Assembly: GCA_026873275.1 (NCBI GenBank)
Contig: JANTUC010000002.1
Location: 496,001 to 560,000 of the forward strand
Reading direction: 5' to 3'
Length of the DNA stretch: 64,000 nt
DNA from: Pseudopithomyces maydicus
Lineage: Eukaryota; Ascomycota; Dothideomycetes; Pleosporales; Didymosphaeriaceae
The stretch's first letter is position 1. Each line of letters begins with the position of its first letter. This document shows positions 45,001-54,673 of the stretch, piece by piece. The position numbers and the translations under genes are program-made. A model generated the notes under the pieces. The model ran no database searches, had not been told where the DNA came from, and saw only the letters and a program-made list of their open reading frames with translations.

Positions 45001-48000
45001 TTTTCCTTTTTGCAGACAAAGACACGTATGTATAGAGCGAAATATAGCAGAATTAAACACAATAGTATTTCATGTTTTGGCTATTAATGTTACTTTTATG
45101 GGTCATGATCTATGCTAAGTCATCCGGAAGTTGATGTTGGCTTTTTGTTTTGTATGTATCGTGGGCACTGTTTTCTCCACCAACGATACGTCTGCATTCA
45201 TCTATTTGGCCTTGGCGGTCTACATAGCTTCAACATTCATCCACCATTCTATGAACGGCATTTTCTGTTGCAATTTTCCTGTCACTGTATTTATGAGGAT
45301 CTTTTCGCAAAACGTTTTCCATCTTTGTGAGGTTCCATGTTTGGAGTGCGATTCCAGATTCTGCGCGTAGATCCGTCGGAGGCCATTACTTGATTTGAAG
45401 ATGGATTCCGCGCTTGTATTATAATACTATCGGGGAATCTATTGGCCTGCTGAATTTTTGTGCATACCGGGGGCTAAGATAGGGCAAACATAGGCTTGGA
45501 GGCACAGGAGGCAACTGAAGGGATCATTGCATTCGGCAGTTGCTAGTACCGCCCCTTGAACGTGCAAATCCGTTATGAATGCGTGAATGGATGAGCGCCC
45601 GGAGTACTGGGTCAGCGGGATTCATGGCCGAGCTGATCACCCCTGAAACCCGGGTGCTACCCCGGTACATCGCTTGCATATGCATGCGGTAATCCTCGAA
45701 CGATCCCCTTATGATGTTCGAAGTTAGCATGCCTGGTGTTGGTGAGCTTAAGATGACAACAAGATGGTTGTATAAGTACATAGAATGAAATAAATATATA
45801 CGACTAGATGAAATATAACTAACTTTAAGATCTTTGGGGGATATCTAGCATAGCTAAGATGTGCAGTTACCTTTGGCTGGCATTACGAAACCCCAACTCG
45901 GCCAATCAATGGTCGTGAGAGCCCCGTACAAGTGGGGCGAGGGGTGTTATACCAGAGTTCTGTATATACCCGGGGTCGAGTTATCAATCGAGGTAACAAT
46001 CGGCAACAGAGCTGGAAGCACAAGGTTCTTCTCCGCATCGTCAGGCATCATGACCTCAATAATATTACATTGGACATGGTTTCAACGACCCCTCATGATT
46101 GAGCCATGGCAACCTCAGGTTGGCAGGATCTCCGCGTTTGATAATACGATAGCCCAATCAGTGTCGTCTCTCTGAATGTTCTGGCCCCTAGTGGTTCAAG
46201 TCATATTTTTAAACCATGGTAGCTTGTGGATCATTAGGCCTCCCAGTGAAACAGCACACGAATGAACGATGATACCGGATTCGTTCATGCGAGGATGCGG
46301 CACAGCCCGTCTGCGAACACAGACCCAACGTCACCGAATCATTGATTGGAATAGCGCAGCAGCTCTACATGCATGGGAAGAACGGGAGATGGCCCAGTGA
46401 AGTGGTTGTTCCGCTCGAGGAGCCAAGGGAGCTACCGCGCAAGGACTGACTCATATCCACACACCTAAAAGGCTGTACTAGCATCACATTGCCGGCCGTA
46501 TGCATGAGGACCTATAATGCGCCCTCTAATCTATCACTTGTAAAACAAGGCTATCTAGTTGACATGCTGTCCAACCTGCTTATTCACGGGAGTCACATAC
46601 GTGTACACGCGCCGGAGACGTTCGGCTCAGTCCAGGCAGGATTATAAGGCTGGGTGTAGAGGAGGCGGTGAGAGTTTCAAGTCTCCTATACGACATGCAA
46701 ACAAAGGCCTAGATGGAAGGTTGTCACGCGGCGCGGCGATCAATAAAGGCTTCGAAAGGCAGCGAATGCCGGGATGGAGAGCATCCGGACAGGAGCCGAT
46801 CCGAACCTACTCACATGCCGGGATGGTAGGAATCATTGGTGGCGGCGAGGCGAGCCGGAATGTATCCACTCCCGAAGACGAGGACGATATCCGAAAAACG
46901 GCGGCTGACCCCCCACACCATCTGCCGACAGTGCTGATGGTGGAAGTTTTCGCATTCGGATTCACGATTCGAGAATTCCGACTGTTTGTGAGACCATATC
47001 TGCGAGGAGCCGTGTTGTGCTGCGATCCCAGTACCCACATGTGCAGCTGCCTACATAGCCTAGATATAGACCCCAGCATGAATGAAATGAAGCGATAACG
47101 GGCCGATCCCTTGAATCCCGGAAGAAATGGGGGGCGCTTTCCAGGGATTGTGTGATTGCGGCAAGCATCATTGCGTTTGCGCTGCGCTCATCCTCTGTAC
47201 GCGCGTCTTAGCCAGAACATCTAATTCAGAAATTGTCTTATCGCAGTGCCGTAATTTCAAGGGCACACATGAACAAGGTGGAGCCGCCAAGAGGCTTTGT
47301 ATGGTAGGTATTCTCGTAGCTTTCTCTTAGACTAGCATACCTGGGTACCGTGATGAAGTCTGCCATACACGAATGCGTGAGGAGAGCGCGTCCTTTTGCC
47401 TTCGTATCGAGGTCTATCTTCGTTAGGCCAACTATCCGTAGTTCAGGGGAAGGAGGCTGAAGTGTCTCACTAGAGGGAAGAACGTGCGTCGGAAAATCTC
47501 ACATGTGCCTTCAGTGTACCTGTAAAGCTACCTATCCCGTCATTGGTCACATTGTACCTAAAGTCAATAGAATAGTTGCTGATATTTTCTAAAGTTGTAG
47601 CGCGAACGTGAACTCCATGATATCTCACCACGATGTTGATTACAGCCGCACTGTTCATCGCGCAGGTCAGGTCTACGTCATGTGAAAGCGAGAATACGTC
47701 CGTACATTCTTTTCAATATCTTTATTCAAAACATCGAAGGCGCTTATACGTCTGTACTTGTGCTGTTGCTGAAGTTCCTTCCATGGTTTCTCTGGGGCTA
47801 ACTGGATATAGAATCTCGTGTCGAGCTCACGGATTCTCGACGTCACATGTGCACGTGCCAGACAGACTTGTAAACAGACCAGACCAGCGCCAGTTATTCG
47901 AGATCCTTGAGGTCTGTCAGGTGATTAAGCTAATGCAAAACGCTTGGTTAAGAGGATGCAAACTCGGTGTGGCATAGCTGACCCTGTACCCCCTGGCAGG

Positions 48001-49203
48001 CACTGGGTGTGTGAGTCTTCTGAGTCCAGCTGATTGCACGGATATATTTCCCGAGCGACAGAGAGTATAACGTTCCCACATGGCGCAAGATGTAAATCGA
48101 ACAAGGATCATTCAAGCCATGGTTATCGAAAAGGGAATACCAACCACCTTTAAGTTGACCTCAATCTTCGCAGCTCGTTGCGACAAAGCTGCAGACCTTG
48201 TCCGCCCTACTTTACAGAAAAGCTTTAATATTATCCTAACCAAAGACCTGGGCCTTATTTGCCTATTTCATCGCGATACTTTCGAAAGTACCGAGTCCTA
48301 AGCTTTGCAAGGGCCCTTACACACTCTTTACAAAACGTGAAGCCTACACCGTAGCGACCGCAGACAAACAAACAAAACGAATACGACCCGGGAGCTTGTT
48401 CACGATGTATTTTGTGGGAATCTGAGTGGCAATGATCTTCAAATTCAAGCACGGGTGTTATGTTCTGCAAGATGTTCATGTAGGAGGGCTGAATTAGGAG
48501 GTTTGAAAAAAGACCTTTCCATAACCACGAACATGTTGCCCCGCATCATGGGTGAATGATCTATATGTGAAAGTTCAATCATAGTACGGAATAATGTGGA
48601 ACCTTGAAAAGTTGGAAACGTTTCGATGGTACAGAGAGCGGAGTCAAGAGAGTGGAAAGGAATATGCAGTTCTTGGTGGGAAGATGGGCAGCTGGATGGG
48701 GAAAACGAAAGGCGGTTTCGAAAGAGAAGTCACCTTCGAAAGATCAGGCATTGCAGTTGCCATGCTACCCACTTACACATCATGTGGCGAAGGGGCCGAG
48801 TGAATGCCAGATAGTGGTTGGTATGCCTACCTCGACGGTGGACCAATGAGAAAGGGGCGTGGCCCAAGCTCCATCCAGACCGTCTGGGGTCCAGCCAAGG
48901 TGGTAAACATGGGCTTCTACCGGACGCGCTGCTGCCTTGCCGCCGCTCAAAAAACACGCCGCGCACCCTTTACAGTGTCTCGTCTGTTCATTCATCACGA
49001 ACTGCTTCAGCATCCAGCAACGCGCGCATCGCGAGATTCTGTTGCTGCCATCGCCCCCGTCGAGCCCCGCCGTCCGCCTTCCAGCCCCACAAATAATTGC
49101 GCTTAGGCAGACCCTGGGCACTCCCAACGGTACCATCGCATCATCCAGCGCCGCCTGTCTGCTCCTCTCCCGTCACCACCTCCAGTCCCAACACCTCGCG
49201 ACA
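45001..49203. other. Gene-poor stretch of about 4.2 kb
   Basis: No gene is supported. The longest frame (46559-47098, 179 residues) has no start context, motif or composition that suggests coding, and frames overlap freely on both strands. No clear transposon ends, long repeats or RNA genes were seen. Confidence 0.45.
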
Positions 49204-50100
49204 ATGCGCCCCTCATCTGCGCTCGTCTTCGCCTTCGCGGCTTCGGCCGTCGCACAGGATCAGGTGCCGCTGTTGGACAAGATCAAGGGCTACTTCAACC
49301 AGGCCACCGCTGCCATCTCGTCGGCCGTGCCCGCCGCCCCATCGGCGCCCGTGAAGGCTGCATCTGCAAAGGCTGCCGAGCAGATCCAGCACGAGCTCAC
49401 CCTGGAGAACTGGAAGGAGGTCGTCACCGTCGACCCTACCGCAAGCACCCCGACCACCCAGGACTGGCTCGTCTACATCACCGGCGGCAACGCGACGTGC
49501 TTTGGACTGTGCGGAAACACGACCCAGGCTTGGAACGTACGTGTCCACACGTCTCTGAACACGGCCACGATCGAGTAGAGAACTGACAGCTCCACAGGCA
49601 TCTCTTCCCCTCCTGGCCGCCCAGCCCAACTCGCCCAAGTTCGCCGTCGTCGACTGCGATAAGGAGCAGCTCCTCTGCAACTCGTGGTCTGTCGGCCCGC
49701 CGTCGCTCTACTACTTCCAGATCCCCAAGCCGCTGGCCGACCAGTCTGCTCCCGCTACCACCGCTCGTTTCCTGCCCCTGAACCGCACTTCCACCACCAC
49801 CGAGACGTTCAAGAAGCTGTTCGTCGACGGCGAGTACGAGAAGGTTGCCCCGTATGAGGGCTACTGGCACCCATTCGACGGTGAGATTCAGCAATACGGC
49901 CTCGCTCTCCCGCTCGCCTACGTCTTCTGGGGCTTCTCCAAGATGCCGTCGTGGTTGCCCATGATCCTCATCTCTTTTGTCAGCCGATCCTTCATGTGCG
50001 TCTATTCTCCACTCTCCATCATAAAACACGCTAACGTTTTCTTAGGGGTCGTCGTGCGGGTCCCCAGCCCCAAGCTCAGCGTCCTGCAGCACCACAGTAG
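49204..50100 (+). CDS. Thioredoxin-like secretory-pathway membrane protein
   Basis: Three exons, 49204-49536, 49598-49995 and 50046-50100, give 261 residues. A signal peptide (MRPSSALVFAFAASAVAQ) is followed by an Ala/Pro-rich helix. A thioredoxin-like segment follows: QDWLVYITGGNATCFGLCGN, then KFAVVDCDKEQLLCNSWSV and GPPSLYYFQIP. The cysteine pair is C-x3-C rather than the usual C-x2-C, so redox activity is uncertain. The C-terminal part has a hydrophobic region (LALPLAYVFWGF and SWLPMILISFVSRSFM) and a short basic, Pro/Gln-rich tail. The arrangement suggests an ER-membrane protein with a lumenal thioredoxin-like domain. I do not know a gene name or a proven function. Confidence 0.8.
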
Positions 50101-50637
50101 ATTTCTGCAAGACGAGACAATCAATACTGATTATTCGGAATTATGTTCTACGGTCCTTTGGTTCTCGAACACGGTAGTGCAGAGGGTCGGTTCGATTTAT
50201 AGTTAGACTTGGATTCGCTAGGGCTGGTTCTTCAAGGTAGAAACTTGTAATTAGCACGCCAGGGGGCGTTACTTACGGCCACGGTATGTACTTACAGGGG
50301 TGGGATGGTTGGTATCTGGAATATAAGCGAGGAGCGTGATTGATCGATCGTTTGGTCCACACTTGGGATGGAAAAGTCAGGTCTGGGATACGGATATCAA
50401 TATACCAGTCGTTTCAGCGTTTAGTAATTAACGACCTCTTTTCCCAATACTTGTGCAATTGCCTATGAACTTGCTCTCGCGTCTTTACTCCTTACAGGGC
50501 CAACCAGCGAGACCGCAGTACCGACCAATCAGACGCGTGCCCCTCGGCTGATCGTCGGAACTGACATCCAAAATCTCGCGACGCAGCCAGCTCCGCAACT
50601 GCACGCATCTACAGCACAACATACACACATACACACC
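50101..50637. other. Intergenic stretch before the mL61 gene
   Basis: No supported gene. Contains the 3' region of the thioredoxin-like gene; the last 100 bases form a CA-rich leader just before the mL61 ATG. Confidence 0.4.
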
Positions 50638-51558
50638 ATGGTCAACATAATAAGTCGGATGCGCAAGCTGCGCTCAGTACGTCGCAGCCCAGCTACTGTT
50701 CCATCTGACGCTTTTCAAACGCTAACCGCCGCCGCAGAAGGTAGTCATTCATCCTTCAACCCTTCAACCCCCGAGCAACCGCTTCTCTACCGCGAGCGCT
50801 AGAAGATTTAAATCCAACACGAATGGGACCACATGCTGATGGCGTGTGTATAGCTACTATGGATTCGCAACGGACCCGGCGCGATCCAACTTCCCAAAGA
50901 CGTCACGAAGATTAGCCTGGAGTTCCATAAGAAACTTATTGGTCCGCAGCATAGAGGAGCCAGGTACGCGCCACCCTCCACATCGCCTTGTCATGCATGG
51001 AACATCGAAATCTGTCAAAATTGGTTTCCCAACACACGTTTCTGCACGTCAAGACGGGCACGACCACCCAGCATCAAACTAGCTAGCTAACCTACGCACT
51101 AGACACTTCTGGCACGAGATGCTCCCCGGATAAAATACCGCAACCCTTCCCTCCCCATCAGCGTAACGCGACACGATGATCCCAACGGCCCCGCATACCT
51201 CCACATCTACACCTCCGCCACCGCTTCCCGCTCCGCACCACAAGCCGCCAACACACCCGGCTCGGCGAACGCCTCGCCCACCGCAGCCAACACGCTGACC
51301 CCGGAGACGTCTGCCCCCACGCACACGGTGGACATCAAGACGCTGGACGAGTCGGAGATCCTCGAGGCGCTGATGGAGAAAACGGGTGCCGTGCAGCTGC
51401 AACCACCGCCCGAGGAGGTGCAGGAGATGGCGGAGATTGAGGAGTTCAAGCAGCGCGCGGAGAAGGACAGGGTGGAGGTGAGAGAGAAGCTGATGAAGGT
51501 GAGGAGGGAGGAGGAGCTACTGCGGATGGCGAGGGGAGAGGTGCCCAACACGGCGTAA
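50638..51558 (+). CDS. MRP49: Mitochondrial large ribosomal subunit protein mL61 (Mrp49 family), frame broken once
   Basis: Mitochondrial ribosomal protein with the L51/S25/CI-B8 thioredoxin-like fold. Exons: 50638-50676 (MVNIISRMRKLRS), a possible 3-base microexon 50738-50740 (AAG, Lys), 50854-50963 (LLWIRNGPGAIQLPKDVTKI onward) and 51103-51558. The family end RHFWHEMLP|RIKYRNPSLPI is split between two frames at the C-run 51124-51127: four C are present and five are needed. With that base the exons total 203 codons, 202 residues; without it a stop follows at once. The C-terminal part (about residues 80-202) is a fungal extension with a Thr/Ala linker and a charged helix (EEFKQRAEKDRVEVREKL). 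As the protein belongs to the core mitochondrial ribosome, a pseudogene is unlikely and an assembly error more probable. Confidence 0.83.
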
Positions 51559-52334
51559 GAGGTGGTGCGGCGGTAGTCGGGGAAATGGTGGAAGGGGGCA
51601 TGGGTGTGCGTGTGTATGTTATTGTGTAGTAGGGCAAGATTAGGGACAGATGCCGCGCATGTGTCTCGTGTGTATTATACCGGTTGGGAAGGATGCCGTA
51701 CGATATGCAGAAGAGAAGCGAGTACTTTCTGGAAAAAAATGTATGCATTGCAATGCCGTACGATATGCAGAAGAAAAACAAGTATCTTTGGAAAGACATG
51801 TGCATTGCAATGCCATTTCGAGGCTTGTACTACCATTCACGAGACCAGGAGAAAGCATGGGCAAAGAATCAGGGATAGAAGAGTGCATACTGTCAAAGTT
51901 CTAGCCACGTAGGAGGGCGGCATAAAGATGAAACACGCCTACCTTGACCGATGATGCAGCGATCAAATCTGGTACGTGACACATTGACAGTGCCTTTCTG
52001 CGGTCTTCCGTGGACCACGAGCGCGCTTCTCCGATGCGATTGTGCTTCACCGATCGCAGTTGCCGCCCAAGGGTCTTCCTCATCACTCCATTGACCGATC
52101 GCGGCTGGCACCCGGGCTCATGGTAGCTCTCGCTCTCTGCGCGTACCCGTTGCATGATCATGCACCCCGCATAGTGATGTGTAACCTTGGATGGGACGCA
52201 TGCTATAACTAATGTCGTGGTACTCGCCATGGTGCTCTACACTGCCATCGCTCGTCGAGCCAAGTCGGTTGAAGAGCCAAGTCCAAACGCCAGGTTACTC
52301 GAAGCCGTCTCTCTCTTCTACGAGGTTCCGAGGC
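51559..52334. other. Intergenic stretch between mL61 and GET2 (convergent genes)
   Basis: No supported gene. It holds the tandem 60-base duplication at 51693-51809 and the polyadenylation regions of two convergent genes. Frames at 51901-52230 (minus) and 52187-52405 (plus) look random. Confidence 0.45.
51693..51809 (+). repeat. Two-copy tandem repeat of about 60 bases
   Basis: Copy 1 (51693-51752) and copy 2 (51753-51809) both begin ATGCCGTACGATATGCAGAA and end GCATTGCA, differing by a few substitutions and a 3-base gap. Both stay open in one frame (repeat peptide MPYDMQK...CIA), but no gene model supports translation. It lies just after mL61. Confidence 0.85.
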
Positions 52335-53329
52335 TCAGGCAGCCGCGCCGCCTCTCCACCAGCTCATGGCCCCTAGCACGAAGACGACGACCATTGCGTC
52401 GCTGACCACGGTGCTGTATATCACGCTGTATCGGCCGATGACCCTGACATAGCCGGCGTATGGCTCGGGCAAGAGCTGACCAACGGTGCTTAGGATGCCG
52501 CCGCCTTGCAACTGGCCCCGCTCGATGTAGTAGCGAGAGGTCTGGAGGACGACTTCAAAGGTTGCGAACAGGTAGAAGAAGTGGGCAAAGGCGTCTGGCG
52601 ACACAGCGTCGTTGGCCCAGTCGTCGTTGTCGGCGTGAAACTCGCGCGAGAGCTTGGAGCCAGTAAAAGGGGTGCGGAGGACGATGTACACGGCGAGAGC
52701 GAACGAGAAGAGAGCATGGAGGAGGCGCCAAACCCAAGCAGAGGATTGTTGTGGAGAAGGTTCAGATGGCGATGATCCGCCGCTCATGGCGGACAACAAA
52801 TTGGCCAGGCCGGGGGGACATCAGCGGGCTGGGCGCCGGGTTGTGCTGGCAGGCCAGGCATGGCTCCCGGGGCTCCGCCCATCATCTGTTGCAGCATTTG
52901 CAGCATGGGGTCCTGGCTATCGGATGGTTGCCCCGCACCCGGCTGCGGAGCTGGGCGGCCATCGAAGGCAAAGGGCGAGGGCAGACGTGGCTGCAAGGCG
53001 GGCTCATAATGGTGATCACTAATATCAACCTCCGCGGGATCGGGAGTCGCAGTGCCTGAGGGGGCGGGTGTCTGCGAGGCGGAGGCGGCGGGCTTTGCTG
53101 GGCGGGCATCAGCGTGCATGAGCAAAAAGCAGCGGGGTGCGGTGTGCTCACCTGGCATGTCCTTCTTGACGTCCCTGTGGGTGCCGCCCTGGAGGGCGGT
53201 GATGGCCTGGAGGCGACTCTCGCCGTCCGCCAGCTTGGCCGCTCTTCGTTCGCGCCGGAGGCGTGCTTGCTTTTGTGCGGGCGACTCGGCAGGCGAAGCG
53301 CCTGATGCTGAGGCAGACGGATCCGCCAT
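52335..53329 (-). CDS. GET2: GET complex subunit GET2 (tail-anchored protein insertion), frame broken once
   Basis: ER-membrane receptor subunit that, with Get1, takes tail-anchored proteins from Get3. Exon 1 is 53152-53329, intron 53098-53151 (54 bases), exon 2 is 52335-53097. The N-terminal cytosolic basic motif that binds Get3 is clear: QKQARLRRERRAAKLADGES. A low-complexity linker rich in Pro, Ala and Gln with MLQMLQQMMGG follows. Three hydrophobic helices follow (WRLLHALFSFALAVYIVL, AHFFYLFATFEVVLQ, IYSTVVSDAMVVVFVLGAMS). Linker and membrane part are in different frames, joined if the C-run on the minus strand at 52812-52817 had seven instead of six C; the join would read DVPPGLANLLSAMSGG. 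Exons sum to 941 bases, one short of 314 codons. Homopolymer error is the likeliest reason. Confidence 0.85.
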
Positions 53330-54673
53330 GGTGAGCGGGAGGCACGCAGGACTCGGGATGGCGCCGGGGTACGATGTGCGGAGTGCGGTGTGCAGTGTGC
53401 AATGTACAGTACAGATTGACGATATTCGCTTGAGGTTTGTCTACACCCCAGGGCTGCCTGCACGCCGCTCGTATGCTTGATCGTATGACGCCAGGCCCAG
53501 CGTTCCAGAGCACTCTGTACTCTGCACAGGTAGTACGGGCGCTACGGTGGCGGCTAACCGCTTCGGGCCCTAGCTGCCGGTACCACCTACTGCCGTGACC
53601 TCCCCAGCGCCAGACGTCGACTGCCCTCCTAGCCTCCTACACGACAGCCCATCACGCACACTTCATCGGGCCATTGGCTCTTCTGGCCCTGCCTGACTGG
53701 GATCACCCTCTCCCACCATCTTCGGTAGCGCTTGGCTCGCATCATGCCCGATTTCGCTGCGTACCTCTGCTCTCCATCCTTCCCCCTTCCCCCCTTCCCC
53801 CTTCCACCGCATGCTGCCAATCGGAACCGCGCCCAATTCCCCAATGGAAAAAAGTAAATGATATGGCACCATCCCTGCTCTCCACTCGTGGCGTCCACCG
53901 ATGCCAGAATCTGGTGCGCCCGCACCGGCTTCCCATCCACTCTACCGCCCCTCACCAACGGCTACTCCCGTCGCTACCACGCAACCATCAACGCCATTCC
54001 GCACTACCCATGAGGAATGCGCAGTACGGCTTCGCCCTGGCCACGGCTTCTGTTGGACCATGTTACCACGACCCGCCGTAAGGGTTCTGTGGGACCGTAC
54101 CGACGTGTTTCGGGAAATCTGCCCAGTCCCGCATTTAATGCTAGCTGGATCAGTCACGATAACGGAACTGCTAGATGTGCATTATCCTTGTCTCTCCCTC
54201 TTGACTCGCGCATCTTTCAGCTATTGTTTCTGCCCACATTTTCCACCCAGACCCGCACTAACGGAACCGACCCAGCCTGCGACTTCATGTTGAGTAGCCG
54301 TCCAGTAGCCGTCCAGTGGACCTCCCATCTGCCTGTGGTCCCCGAACTCTTCCCCCACGAATCAGCTTCATCTTTCCTTGTGATTCCAAACAATCCCGGC
54401 TCTAAGTTGCACATCTTGCTCCATGGACATGCAATCCGTCCCGCCGCCTTGCACCCCATGACGCAACAGGGTTGTACTCGAAATAGGTTCGCCATGTTTG
54501 ATATTTTACGCCCCGTTAAAATGGTGCTGTCCGCCGCCTTGGTAGAACGTCTTGTGCTAAGACACCCTCCCTTTTCACATCGGTTTCTACCTTTTCCATC
54601 CTTGGCATAATCGATATCCTTCATTCCTACAAGTGTGGTTGTGAACATCAACAGATATTAACCACGCTTGATC
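53330..54673. other. Divergent promoter region of GET2 and the lysine aminomutase
   Basis: About 1.3 kb between two divergent starts. Contains a pyrimidine-rich tract of CCCTT units near 53778-53808. The overlapping frames on both strands (for example 54017-54610) have no recognisable content. Confidence 0.45.

Noticed and set aside
46559..47098. 179-codon open frame in the empty stretch
   Set aside because: Composition is Gly/Arg/His-rich without domains, start context or splice structure; overlapping frames on the other strand are equally open.
53330..54673. Gene in the divergent GET2/aminomutase spacer (frames on both strands to 197 codons)
   Set aside because: Frames overlap on both strands without motifs, and the region is pyrimidine-rich as in promoters.
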